Shown here: positions 25,200-32,931 of the stretch, piece after piece
Position numbering within the stretch: the stretch's first letter is position 1
Layout: every line of letters begins with the position of its first letter
Translations under genes and position numbers: made by a program
Notes under the pieces: generated by a model
The model's database searches: none
The model's input: only the letters and a program-made list of their open reading frames with translations
What the model was told of the DNA's origin: nothing
Assembly: GCA_018883455.1 (NCBI GenBank)
Contig: VEQC01000005.1
Coordinates: 1 to 36,063 of the forward strand
From: Limnohabitans sp.
Lineage (GTDB): Bacteria > Pseudomonadota > Gammaproteobacteria > Burkholderiales > Burkholderiaceae_C
Reading direction: 5' to 3'
DNA: 36,063 nucleotides

Positions 25200-26047
25200 G
25201 CAACCCGCTCCGATCGTGCAGGCTGATCCCACCCCAAAAGGGTGTGCACCGCCGCGGCCGCCTCAATGGCGCAGGCATGCCCCACGGGCCCGAGGCTTTG
25301 CCAAGTCACCCCCGCGTCCTGCGCCACCGCTTGGCAAGCTGAGGCGGGGGTAATGCCATCGGCCTCACCGCTGGCCACCCAGCGGGGGCACTGCACCTGC
25401 GCGAGATCCCGCGCGAGCACGGCGTTGGCGAGCATGTGGGCGGCCTGGGTGTAACCCGCCACCTGAATTTGCGCCATCGTCGCACGCACGGCCTCGATTT
25501 GCTCGGGGCGCGCGTTTGGCGAGAGCATGGCGTGCGCGCGTTCGGCCGCCATGCCTTCGGGCCCCAAACGCGCGAGCGTCTCGAGGCGGGTGCGTAATTT
25601 TTCTTCGCGCACGGGCGCCGGCGCGTCGCCATAGCCACGCGCGGGCGCGAGCAAAACCAAGCCCTGCACCCGCTCGGGGGCCAAGGCCGCGGCGCTGGCG
25701 GCCATCAAGCAGCCCAAAGAGTGCCCCACCAAAACCACCGCAGACGTGGCGTGCAAGGCATCGAGCCAGGCCCAGAGGTGGCGCGCGTAGTCCAGCGCCT
25801 GGGGCGACGCATTGGCCACGGGGTCACTCTGCCCATAGCCCGGCGCGTCCCACGCCAGCACCCGCAAGTCCTCTCGATCTTGCACCCAGGTGAGTTGGGC
25901 GAGCCAACTGGCCGAACCCGAGCCGATGCCGTGCAAAAGCACGTGCGTGACCGCACTCGCTTGGCCCGATTCGCGCCACTGCACCGCCCCGAAGGGCGTG
26001 CGCACGCGTTGGGCGGGGAAAGCGTCGGTTGAGGCCGCAGCGGTCAT
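25196..26047 (-). CDS. Alpha/beta hydrolase
   Basis: The start is ATG 26047 ('MTAAASTDAFPAQRVRTPFGAVQWRESG'), giving 283 aa. The alpha/beta-hydrolase fold is shown by 'VLLHGIGSGSASW' (oxyanion region) and nucleophile elbow 'VGHSLGCL' (S110). The acid is D230 in 'ASGEADGITP' and the His H257 in 'GPVGHACAIEAA', a complete triad. In extradiol pathways such enzymes cleave the C-C bond of ring-opened keto acids; others open lactones, esters or enamides. The sequence alone does not say which. It does not look, from memory, like the N-formylmaleamate deformylase NicD, despite the NicC-like monooxygenase in the operon. It lies 29 nt after the cupin gene and overlaps the IclR gene by 4 nt. Confidence 0.88.
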   Translation of the reverse strand: MTAAASTDAFPAQRVRTPFGAVQWRESGQASAVTHVLLHGIGSGSASWLAQLTWVQDREDLRVLAWDAPGYGQSDPVANASPQALDYARHLWAWLDALHATSAVVLVGHSLGCLMAASAAALAPERVQGLVLLAPARGYGDAPAPVREEKLRTRLETLARLGPEGMAAERAHAMLSPNARPEQIEAVRATMAQIQVAGYTQAAHMLANAVLARDLAQVQCPRWVASGEADGITPASACQAVAQDAGVTWQSLGPVGHACAIEAAAAVHTLLGWDQPARSERVA

Positions 26048-26076
26048 GGTCGGGTCGGACACGAAGGGCTGGGGCT

Positions 26077-26679
26077 TTAGCGCTTGAGCTTGGCCAGAGG
26101 GGAGTCCGGCGGGTACACCGGGGTGATGGGCTTGGGCGAGCCCAGCATCACGCACATGAGGGCGTCTTCATCGCCAATGTTGTGCTCCTCGCGGTAGACG
26201 CCCGGAGGCACCGAAATCAAATCGCGCTCGCCCAGTACGGCCTCCCAGCGCTGGCCGTCTTTTTCGCAAATGACTTTCATCGCGCCGCGCATGACAAAGA
26301 AAATTTCCTCCACGTCGTAGTGGATGTGCGAGGGGCCGATGTGCCCCGCAGGAATCACCATGGTGGAGAAGGTGAAATGCGCCGCAGGCACGGTGTTGAC
26401 ATCTTTGGCCACGCCGGTTCCGCCGGTGCCCACATAGCGCATTTGCGCACGCCGGTAGCGTGGGTCGTAGTCGGCCTGAAATTTGAGGGCATCCCAGTCG
26501 TAGCGGCGCGTGGACTTGCGCGCCACGCGGCTCTCCATCCATTGCTCAAAACTTTGTCCGGGCTGCTGCATCATGGCCGCCTGAATGTCGGCTTCAGGCG
26601 GGATCTGGGCATCTTGCAAGCCGCGCGCGTTGAAGACGGGTTGGTTGGCGGCGGGGGCTGTTGGGAAAGGGGCATTCAT
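26077..26679 (-). CDS. Cupin-domain protein, possible dioxygenase
   Basis: The start is ATG 26679 ('MNAPFPTAPAANQPVFNARGL') with GAGGAG about eight bases before it, giving 200 aa. The ORF-track extension is antisense to the SDR gene upstream. After a polar N-terminal arm (1-100) comes a single cupin barrel. Motif 1 is 'GHIGPSHIHYDVEEIFFVMRG' with H118, H120 and E124 or E125; motif 2 is 'GERDLISVPPGVYREEHN' with H166. That is a full set of metal ligands. Possible roles are ring-cleaving or side-chain dioxygenase, isomerase, or a sugar/acid-binding cupin; family resemblance alone cannot choose. Its place among catabolic genes, 11 nt after the SDR and 29 nt before the hydrolase, favours an enzymatic step. 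If it is a dioxygenase, the island would hold two unrelated ring-cleavage candidates. Confidence 0.85.
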   Translation of the reverse strand: MNAPFPTAPAANQPVFNARGLQDAQIPPEADIQAAMMQQPGQSFEQWMESRVARKSTRRYDWDALKFQADYDPRYRRAQMRYVGTGGTGVAKDVNTVPAAHFTFSTMVIPAGHIGPSHIHYDVEEIFFVMRGAMKVICEKDGQRWEAVLGERDLISVPPGVYREEHNIGDEDALMCVMLGSPKPITPVYPPDSPLAKLKR

Positions 26680-26690
26680 GCAGGAACTCC

Positions 26691-27440
26691 TCAATTGAAC
26701 ACAAAGCCGCCATTGACCGGCAGCAACTGGCCTGTGATGAAACCGCTCGCACGCGTGAGCAAAAAGAGCGCGGCGGCATTCACATCCTCGGGAACTTGGG
26801 GGCGACGAATGGCGCGCCCCTGCAAATAGTGCGCGTGCCGCTCTTGGGGCACGTATTCGGTGGCCTCGACCAGGGTCAGGCCTGGCGCGATGGCGTTGAC
26901 GGTGATGCCGTCCTCCCCCAGCTCGCGCGCGAGGGAACGTGTCATGGCAATCACCGCCCCTTTGCTCGCCACATAGGCGAGCAAGCGCGGTGGGCCCCAC
27001 AAGGCGGTGTCGGAGGCCAAATTGACCACCCGCCCCGAACCACTCGCCGCCAAATGAGGGCGCGCCTCGCGGGTCACGAGCCAGGTGCCGCGCACATTGA
27101 CGTTCATCACCTGATCAAACACCTGCGGCGAGAGCTCATCCAAGGTCTTGCCGCCGGAGTTGGTGATGGCGGCGTTGTTGATCAAGCCATCGAGCCCTCC
27201 GAGCTGAGACACCGCCGCTGCGACCCCTTCGCGAATGCTCGCCTCATCGGACAAGTCAAGCGGCACATAAGCCGCCGCCTCTCCCAGCGCTGCGGCCAGC
27301 GCGCGGCCGCGCTCATGCAAGACATCGCTGATCACCACTTTCGCCCCCGCGGCCACCAAAGCGCGCGCGAAGCTCTCGCCCAGACCGCGCGCTGCGCCGG
27401 TGACCAGCACCCGGCGGCCTTGGAGTTGGATTTCGGTCAT
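26691..27440 (-). CDS. SDR-family dehydrogenase
   Basis: The start is ATG 27440 ('MTEIQLQGRRVLVTGAARGLGESFARAL'), giving 249 aa; the upstream ORF-track extension overlaps the permease gene. It is a classical SDR: TGxxxGxG (14-21), NNAA motif ('LINNAAITNSGG'), N114, and the full catalytic set S143, Y156 and K160 ('NLASDTALWGPPRLLAYVASKGAV'). It should interconvert an alcohol and a ketone with NAD(P). In a cluster with a Rieske oxygenase it could be the cis-dihydrodiol dehydrogenase that rearomatises the ring, or a dehydrogenase of a side-chain alcohol. It is the first enzyme gene after the ABC importer in the minus operon, 13 nt after the permease and 11 nt before the cupin. Confidence 0.92.
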   Translation of the reverse strand: MTEIQLQGRRVLVTGAARGLGESFARALVAAGAKVVISDVLHERGRALAAALGEAAAYVPLDLSDEASIREGVAAAVSQLGGLDGLINNAAITNSGGKTLDELSPQVFDQVMNVNVRGTWLVTREARPHLAASGSGRVVNLASDTALWGPPRLLAYVASKGAVIAMTRSLARELGEDGITVNAIAPGLTLVEATEYVPQERHAHYLQGRAIRRPQVPEDVNAAALFLLTRASGFITGQLLPVNGGFVFN

Positions 27441-27453
27441 GCGCTTGGGCCCT

Positions 27454-28233
27454 TCATGCACCCATGCGCTCAACGCTGGGCAAATAATGCAACACCCGGC
27501 GCTCGGCCAGGACCACGGCGTAATAGGCCACGATGCCAATCACCGTGAGCGCGCCAATGACGACGAACACCCCCGCGGTATTGCCCTGGCCTTCAAAGAA
27601 GACGAGCAAATAACCCAGGCCCATATTGCCGCCCACCAACTCCCCCACCACCACACCAATGACGGCCAAGGTGCTGGCAATGCGCAAGCCCGAGAACAGC
27701 GGGGGCAAGGTGGTCGGAAACTCGACCATGCGAAAGACCTGAAAGCGCGTGGCGGAGAACGAGCGGGCCAAGTTGATCAGGTCCGCGTCCATCGCCCGCA
27801 TGGCGCTGAGCACATTGATCAGCACCGGAAAGAAGACGATGAGTACCGCAACCAAAATCTTGGGGTAAATGGTGTAGCCAAGCCACATCACAAAAAGCGG
27901 GGCGAACGCGACCTTCGGCGCGATCTGCAACGCCAGCAGATAAGGGGAGAGCACGGCCTCCACCCGGGGCGAGACGCCCAGGGCGTAACCGATCATGGCG
28001 CCCAGCCAAGAGCCCAACACAAAGCCAATGACCACTTCGAGCGCCGTCACCCCCGCATGCCAGAGCAAACGCTCCCCGCCCCATATCCGGCCCAACTCCT
28101 GCACCACCACGCTCGGCGGGGGCAAGACAAATTCCGGCACGCCCAAGAGCGCGGGCACGTACTCCCAGGTCAGGAGGAAGACCAAGAGCACCGCCACACT
28201 CCAGGCGGCCGTGACAAGACGTTCGTTTTGCAT
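27454..28233 (-). CDS. ABC transporter permease (SsuC/TauC/ThiX type)
   Basis: 259 aa with about six membrane helices and the binding-protein-dependent permease signature in the cytoplasmic loop: 'LARSFSATRFQVFRMVEFPTTLPPLFSGLRIASTLAVIGVVVGEL' (the EAA-like loop that contacts the ATPase). The family includes importers of sulfonates, taurine, thiamine precursors, riboflavin and aromatic acids. It works with the receptor (24 nt upstream) and the ATPase gene before it. ATG 28233 is the first start and fits the gene spacing. The substrate is not encoded in any visible motif. Confidence 0.93.
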   Translation of the reverse strand: MQNERLVTAAWSVAVLLVFLLTWEYVPALLGVPEFVLPPPSVVVQELGRIWGGERLLWHAGVTALEVVIGFVLGSWLGAMIGYALGVSPRVEAVLSPYLLALQIAPKVAFAPLFVMWLGYTIYPKILVAVLIVFFPVLINVLSAMRAMDADLINLARSFSATRFQVFRMVEFPTTLPPLFSGLRIASTLAVIGVVVGELVGGNMGLGYLLVFFEGQGNTAGVFVVIGALTVIGIVAYYAVVLAERRVLHYLPSVERMGA

Positions 28234-28257
28234 GGTGGGGGGCGCTGACGTCGGGCT

Positions 28258-29256
28258 TTACTTCGTCACAAACTGATTGGTGTAGAGCTCTTTGACGGGC
28301 ACTTCTTTGGGAACGATGCCATTGGTGACATAGAACTTCTGCAATTCCACCAAGCGCGGCTCGTCCATCATGCCCGGCACCTTTTGGGCCGCATAGACAT
28401 ATTTGTTGTAGAGCTCAAAGGCTTTCTCAATACTGGCCTCCTTGCCCTTGTGCACTGGCACATGGTTGACGTAGGTGGCCACCGCAGCCTTGGGGTTGGT
28501 CATGATGTCTTTCATGCCCTTGAGGGTGGCGCGCACGAGTTTTTGCAGAAGCTGCGGGTTTTTGGCAATGGTTTCATCGGACGCCAAAATGGCTTGGGCC
28601 ATGCTCTTGAAATACAAATCGGCAGGCATGACGTCCACCTGCGAGCCCGCATCCATGGCGCTCACCGTCCAATCGGGCACCCCGGCCATGGCGCTGGCCT
28701 TCTTCGCGGCGAACTGCTGCCACACGCCCGCAGGGCCTGCGGCCTGAATGTTGACGTCGTTTTTCGTCAAGCCCACCTTGCTGAGCATGCCGAGCAAGGC
28801 GTAGTAAGTGGTGTCGGTATAGGCGAGCACGGTCACCGTGCGGCCCTTGAGTTCGCGCGGGCTCTCGATGCGCTCGTCCTTGTGGCTCACGAGTTGGGTG
28901 AGCGAGCCCGCACCCAAGACGGCGACGGCTTTGACAGGAATGCCTTGCGCGCGCGCAATGATGGGGGTGTCTCCAATCGCGCCCCCGATCACGGCATTGC
29001 CCGCGCCAATTTGCTTGGCCACATCCACGCCGCCACGCGCCGTCACGAAATTGACCTTGAGGCCTTCTTGCTCATAGTAGCCCTTGGCTTGCGCCAGCAT
29101 CCAGGGACCAAACGCCGGCAAGGTGCCCGGCGCTGGCAACAAATAGGTGACTTCCTGCAATTGGGCCTGCGAAGCCATGGGCAACGCGAATGCGCCGGCG
29201 GCGAGCAGGGACAGGCACAGGCGGCGGGCAGAGAAAGGGGGCTTGTTTGTTTTCAT
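28258..29256 (-). CDS. ABC transporter substrate-binding protein (NMT1/SsuA-like)
   Basis: The start is ATG 29256 ('MKTNKPPFSARRLCLSLLAAGAFALPMASQAQ'), with GGAG six bases before it. The ATG at 29268 has no ribosome site. 332 aa with a clear signal peptide ending near SQA-Q. The mature protein resembles NMT1/TauA/SsuA receptors: 'GPWMLAQAKGYYEQEGLKVNFVTARGGVDVAKQIGAGNAVIGGAIGDTPIIARAQGIPVKAVAVL' and 'LKGRTVTVLAYTDTTYYALLGMLSKVGL'. It captures the imported compound in the periplasm and delivers it to the permease. The pathway context suggests an aromatic acid or an N- or S-bearing aromatic compound. It lies 42 nt after the ATPase gene and 24 nt before the permease gene. Confidence 0.93.
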   Translation of the reverse strand: MKTNKPPFSARRLCLSLLAAGAFALPMASQAQLQEVTYLLPAPGTLPAFGPWMLAQAKGYYEQEGLKVNFVTARGGVDVAKQIGAGNAVIGGAIGDTPIIARAQGIPVKAVAVLGAGSLTQLVSHKDERIESPRELKGRTVTVLAYTDTTYYALLGMLSKVGLTKNDVNIQAAGPAGVWQQFAAKKASAMAGVPDWTVSAMDAGSQVDVMPADLYFKSMAQAILASDETIAKNPQLLQKLVRATLKGMKDIMTNPKAAVATYVNHVPVHKGKEASIEKAFELYNKYVYAAQKVPGMMDEPRLVELQKFYVTNGIVPKEVPVKELYTNQFVTK

Positions 29257-29298
29257 CGCGGACTCCATGGGTTGGGGTGGGACAGGAAAAAAACGGAT

Positions 29299-30105
29299 TT
29301 AGTGCACATCGGACTGGGCGTCGAGTTTGAGCAGATCCATCAAGTGCGCCACGTACTCGCCCACACGGGGGTGTTTGCGCCGCTGCATGGGGTTCTCACG
29401 CTCGGGGATGTCGATGGGAATTTCCGCCACGATCGTGCCTGGGCGCTCGCTCATGACCAAGATGCGGTCGGAGAGGGCCACGCCTTCGGCGAGGTCATGG
29501 GTGATGAAGAGAACGGTCTTGCCGTGGGCCTTCACGGTTTGCGCCAAGTCCTGTTGCAAGATCATTTTGGTTTGGGCATCGAGCGCCGAAAACGGCTCGT
29601 CCAACAGCAGCACCAGGGGATCCACCGCCAGCGTGCGCGCCATGGCCGCGCGCTGGCGCATGCCGCCCGAGAGTTGATTGGGGTAGTGCTCGCCAAAGCC
29701 CGCCAAATGGCATTGCACCAAGAGTCGGCTCGAAATGGCTTTGCGCTCCGACGCGGGCACGCCGCGCAACTCCAAGCCCAATTCCACGTTTTGCGCAATC
29801 GTGCGCCAAGGCATGAGCAAATCTTTTTGCAGCATGAAGGCGACGTGACGGTTCGGGCCCTTGACCCACTCCCCGCCCACCATGACCCGGCCTTGTGACG
29901 GCGCCGAGAGCCCAGCCCCCATATTGAGCAAAGTGCTCTTGCCACAACCCGAGGGGCCAATGATGGAGACCACCTCACCTGGCGCGATGGCAAAGTTCAC
30001 ATCGCGCGCGGCGAGCACTTCACCGGACTTGCCCCGCGCCGCAAAGCGCTTCTCGACCTCGATGAACTCGATGGCAGGGACGGCCTGATCGGCTTTCGTG
30101 GTCAT
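29299..30105 (-). CDS. ABC transporter ATP-binding protein (SsuB/TauB type)
   Basis: 268 aa with Walker A 'GPSGCGKST', Q-loop 'MLQKDLLMPW', signature 'LSGGMRQR', Walker B 'LVLLLDEPF', D-loop 'SALD' and switch His in 'FITHDLAEG'. It is the nitrate/sulfonate/taurine-type ATPase that powers the permease and receptor encoded next. This is the first gene of the 13-gene minus operon. Its ATG (30105-30103) lies 28 nt from the near edge of the right operator copy, so the operator must overlap or adjoin the operon's promoter. The ribosome site is weak (GAG in 'ACGAGTG'). Confidence 0.94.
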   Translation of the reverse strand: MTTKADQAVPAIEFIEVEKRFAARGKSGEVLAARDVNFAIAPGEVVSIIGPSGCGKSTLLNMGAGLSAPSQGRVMVGGEWVKGPNRHVAFMLQKDLLMPWRTIAQNVELGLELRGVPASERKAISSRLLVQCHLAGFGEHYPNQLSGGMRQRAAMARTLAVDPLVLLLDEPFSALDAQTKMILQQDLAQTVKAHGKTVLFITHDLAEGVALSDRILVMSERPGTIVAEIPIDIPERENPMQRRKHPRVGEYVAHLMDLLKLDAQSDVH

Positions 30106-30133
30106 TCAATGCACTCGTGGTTGTTTTAAATAC

Positions 30134-30158
30134 GAAACAGTGATTCACTTAAGAATCA
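30134..30158. promoter_or_regulatory. Candidate IclR-type operator, right copy
   Basis: GAAACA-G-TGATTC-ACTTAA-GAATCA agrees with the left copy (14977-15001) at 20 of 25 positions. Inside the inverted repeat both arms changed together (TGTTTC/GAAACA to TGATTC/GAATCA), so perfect symmetry with the 6-bp spacer is kept. It ends 28 nt before the ABC ATPase start. On the minus strand a TATTTA box follows it at the right place for a -10, so binding would overlap a promoter. The IclR protein of the operon is the inferred binder. Confidence 0.68.
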
Positions 30159-30350
30159 ATGATAGTGTGCCCCCTCACGGAGAAAACCAATACCCTAGCA
30201 AATTAATCGGGATTCAATGGGTCACCAGAAACACCCGTAAGGCATTCCCCGAGCTCCGAAAAAAATTGATACCGATTTAATTGACAATCATTTAGGGGCT
30301 GTGCAACCCGCCAGCCCTGACGCTCTCTTTGTTTCAGTCGGATACGCCCT
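30159..30350 (+). promoter_or_regulatory. AT-rich intergenic region, likely promoter of the caspase-like gene
   Basis: This stretch is visibly richer in A/T than its surroundings and holds no plausible gene. It contains TTGATA (30266-30271) and a perfect -35-like TTGACA (30281-30286), but no convincing -10 at a normal distance from either. A lone TTGTTTC half-site lies near 30329. I take it as the general promoter area for the gene starting at 30351. Confidence 0.3.
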
Positions 30351-32273
30351 ATGCCTTTGTCAATCGTCCCTTGGAAGAAGCTCCGCCCGATTTTGCGCAC
30401 GACCCACGCTCTGCGCGTGGTCTGCACCGGCCTGTTGTTGACCGGCATGGCCAGCGTGGCGCAGGCGCCCTTGGATGTGCGCGTGGCCTTGGTGATTGGC
30501 AACGCGGCCTACCAAAAGGTTCCGCCCCTCTCCAATTCGGTCAATGACGCCCGGGCCATGTCGCTCGTGCTGCGCAAACTCGGCTTCAAGGTTTTTGACG
30601 TGATCGATGGTGACCGCACCAGCATGGCCCAAGCCATCAGCCGACTGCAAAACGATTTGAAAGGTCAGCAGGCGGTGGCCATGCTCTATTACGCGGGGCA
30701 TGGCTTGCAACTGGACTGGCGCAATTACATGGTGCCGATTGACGCCAACATCGACAAAGCCGAAGACGTGCCCAAACAGACCGTAGACATCGAGCAGGTC
30801 ATCCAGACGTTCAAGGAATCCAAAACCCGCATGAACATCATCGTGCTCGACGCCTGCCGCGACAACCCCTTCGCGGGCAGCGCCAGCGGCAAAGGCTTGG
30901 CCCAACTCGACGCACCACCGGGCACCTACCTCGCCTTTGCCACGGCGCCAGGCAACGTGGCCGAAGATGGCGACGAAGCCACGGGCAACGGCCTCTTCAC
31001 CCACTTTTTGCTCAAAGAGCTGCAACGCCCCGCCAAAATTGAGGATGTCTTCAAGCGGGTGCGCTTGCAGGTTCGCCAAAAAAGCCAAGGGCGTCAAATT
31101 CCCTGGGACTCCAGCAGCTTGGAGGACGACTTCGCCTTCAACGATGGACGCAAGTTCAAATTCACCGCGGAAGACTATCAGCGCGAGATCCAGCAAGCCA
31201 AAGCCCGTGAAGAGCGGCTTCGCCGCGAGGCCGAAGCGGCTGCCGAGCGCGAGCGCCAACTCGCCCAGCTGCGCGAGCAGGAACGCCTGCGCTTGGCTGA
31301 AGCCCAGCGCATTGCGGAGCAAAAGGCGCGCGAGCGCGCCGAGGCCCAAGCCCGAGAGCGCGAGCGCGAGTTGGCGCTAGCCGCCGAAGCGGAGCGCAAA
31401 AAGGCTCAAGCCGCCCAAGAGGCCCTTGCGCGTGCGCAAGCCGAAGAGGCACAGCGCCTCAAGGACTTGGCCTTGGCGCGCGCACAGGCCGAAGAGGAGG
31501 AACAACGCCAACGCCTCTCCGCCGAGGCGGCACGCGAGCAGCAGTTCGCGCAAGAAAAGGCCGAGTGGGATCGGATCAAGGACAGCAAGAACGCGCAGGA
31601 CTTCTATGCGTTTTTGCTCAAATACCCCAACGGTTTGATTTCCGTTCAAGCCTCCGCCGCCATCGAGCGCCTGCAAGTGGCCCAAATCAAACCCCAGGCC
31701 GACCGAAGCGGCTTGGTGCAAGCCATCAACCCCGAGCGCTTCCGCGTGGGGGACAGCTATCACTACGTGCGCCGCGACAACCTCACGGGCCGCGAGATGA
31801 GTCGCTTCACGCGCACCATCACCAAAATTGAAAATGGTCTGGTGTATATCTCTAACGACGGCAATGAAGAAATCAATACCATCGACGGCGCGAAGATTTT
31901 GGTGGTGAGCGCCGTCACGTCCTTTCGTTACGACCCGCCCAAGATGGAAATTCCCACCGACGGACTGGTGGTCGGCAAAAAATGGACCGGGGCCTATGTG
32001 GAGACCGACCTCAAAACCCAGCGCAAGTATTTGCGTGAAGATAAATTCAAAATCCTGCAGCAAGAAATCGTGGAGGTGATCGCGGGCAAATTCAACACCT
32101 TCAAGATTGAGGACGTTTCCTTCAACCAAACGGGCACCCGCGCCTCCCTGGTCTATTGGGTCGACCCTGACTGGGGCTTGCCCGTGCGCACCGACCGAGA
32201 GGTGATCAATGCACGGGCCAATATCCGCATCAGTGAAACCGTGCAGCTGATCTCACGCGCGCGGGGGCGCTAG
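30351..32273 (+). CDS. Secreted caspase-like (peptidase C14) protein with coiled coil and beta-rich tail
   Basis: 640 aa. The N-terminus is signal-like ('LRVVCTGLLLTGMASVAQA'). Residues 42-262 are a caspase-fold domain: 'RVALVIGNAAYQKVPPLSNSVNDARAMSLVLRKLGF', H117 in 'LYYAGHGLQ' and C169 in 'IVLDACRDNPF' form the dyad, and 'GLFTHFLLKEL' is typical of bacterial C14 proteins. Residues about 273-412 are a highly charged Glu/Arg/Ala/Gln stretch, almost certainly a long helix or coiled coil. After a short 'FYAFLLKYPNG' helical segment (416-445) comes a beta-rich C-terminal domain (about 463-640) of unknown type. Such proteins probably cleave after basic or small residues in the periplasm; no substrate is evident. 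It diverges from the catabolic operon and need not belong to it. The ribosome site before ATG 30351 is poor. Confidence 0.85.
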   Translation: MPLSIVPWKKLRPILRTTHALRVVCTGLLLTGMASVAQAPLDVRVALVIGNAAYQKVPPLSNSVNDARAMSLVLRKLGFKVFDVIDGDRTSMAQAISRLQNDLKGQQAVAMLYYAGHGLQLDWRNYMVPIDANIDKAEDVPKQTVDIEQVIQTFKESKTRMNIIVLDACRDNPFAGSASGKGLAQLDAPPGTYLAFATAPGNVAEDGDEATGNGLFTHFLLKELQRPAKIEDVFKRVRLQVRQKSQGRQIPWDSSSLEDDFAFNDGRKFKFTAEDYQREIQQAKAREERLRREAEAAAERERQLAQLREQERLRLAEAQRIAEQKARERAEAQARERERELALAAEAERKKAQAAQEALARAQAEEAQRLKDLALARAQAEEEEQRQRLSAEAAREQQFAQEKAEWDRIKDSKNAQDFYAFLLKYPNGLISVQASAAIERLQVAQIKPQADRSGLVQAINPERFRVGDSYHYVRRDNLTGREMSRFTRTITKIENGLVYISNDGNEEINTIDGAKILVVSAVTSFRYDPPKMEIPTDGLVVGKKWTGAYVETDLKTQRKYLREDKFKILQQEIVEVIAGKFNTFKIEDVSFNQTGTRASLVYWVDPDWGLPVRTDREVINARANIRISETVQLISRARGR

Positions 32274-32283
32274 AGCCCCTGCT

Positions 32284-32298
32284 GCGGCCTCACGCCGC
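32284..32298. terminator. Possible short hairpin between convergent genes
   Basis: GCGGC (32284-32288) pairs with GCCGC (32294-32298) around the loop CTCAC. It covers the 16-nt gap between the stop of the caspase-like gene and the end of the opposing isomerase-like gene. The stem is short and has no U-tract, so termination is uncertain. Confidence 0.25.
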
Positions 32299-32910
32299 CG
32301 CTTGGCGCAGGATTTCCGCCTCCACCTCGCCCAGACGGTCTTTGCCAAAGAAAATCTCGTCGCCCACGAAAAACGTGGGGGCGCCAAACGCGCCGCGCTC
32401 AAAGGCCTGTTGGGTGTTGGCCATGAGGGTGTTTTTCACTTCGGGGGTTTGCGTGGCTTCCATGAGGGCCTTGGCATCCAAGCCATGGCGGCTCAAAACC
32501 GTCGCGATCACTGCAGGTTCGGCCAGGTTCAGGCCCTCCTCCCACATACCGGCGAACATCGCCGCCGCATACGGCTCAAAACAACCCAAGTGCTGCGCCG
32601 CCACCGCGCCCCGCATGATGCCCAGCGTGTTGACGGGGAAATGCGGGTTGAACGTGTAGCGGTCGAGCTGGTGCTTTTGCACAAAACGGCGAATTTCCAA
32701 CATTTCATACGCGAGTTTGTTGGGGATACCGGCAAAAGCTTCGATGGGGGAGCGGTTGTTCGCGAGCTTGAAGAGGCCGCCGAGCAGAATGGGCACGTAG
32801 GTGATGCGCACCCCGGTGCGGGCCTCGATGTCAGGCAAAACCTTGTGGCAGAAATAGGCGTTCGGGCTGCCAAAGTCAAAAAGAAATTGCACGGCGGGCG
32901 ACTTGCGCAT
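32290..32910 (-). CDS. DsbA-fold 2-hydroxychromene-2-carboxylate isomerase-like protein
   Basis: 206 aa starting at ATG 32910 with AAGGA six nt before it. It is a kappa-class GST/DsbA-like thioredoxin fold with no CxxC. The N-terminal 'FLFDFGSPNAYF' replaces the disulfide motif with the S15-P-x-x-Y used to bind glutathione in HCCA isomerase (NahD). Further family marks are 'YVPILLGGLFKLANNRSP', 'FNPHFPVNTLGIMRGAV' and 'AFERGAFGAPTFFVGDEIFFGKDRL'. NahD isomerises the ring-cleavage product of 1,2-dihydroxynaphthalene. It lies outside the two operators, so membership in the island is unproven, but a link to the extradiol enzyme's product is possible. Many Burkholderiales carry several such paralogues of unknown role. 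It follows an SDR gene by 21 nt. Confidence 0.85.
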   Translation of the reverse strand: MRKSPAVQFLFDFGSPNAYFCHKVLPDIEARTGVRITYVPILLGGLFKLANNRSPIEAFAGIPNKLAYEMLEIRRFVQKHQLDRYTFNPHFPVNTLGIMRGAVAAQHLGCFEPYAAAMFAGMWEEGLNLAEPAVIATVLSRHGLDAKALMEATQTPEVKNTLMANTQQAFERGAFGAPTFFVGDEIFFGKDRLGEVEAEILRQAAA

Positions 32911-32931
32911 GGGAGTCCTTTCTGAGTCTAT

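Noticed and set aside
17423-26047. Complete nicotinate (nic) degradation pathway
   Set aside because: Only the FAD monooxygenase resembles NicC. No 2,5-dihydroxypyridine dioxygenase, maleamate amidase or maleate isomerase was found, and the hydrolase does not look like NicD.
28384-29898. 504-aa plus-strand ORF opposite the ABC receptor and ATPase genes
   Set aside because: It runs across two well-supported minus-strand genes and the gap between them; composition is that of a shadow frame.
30326-30336. Single TTGTTTC half-site before the caspase-like gene
   Set aside because: No matching second arm; a 6-7 base match is expected by chance.
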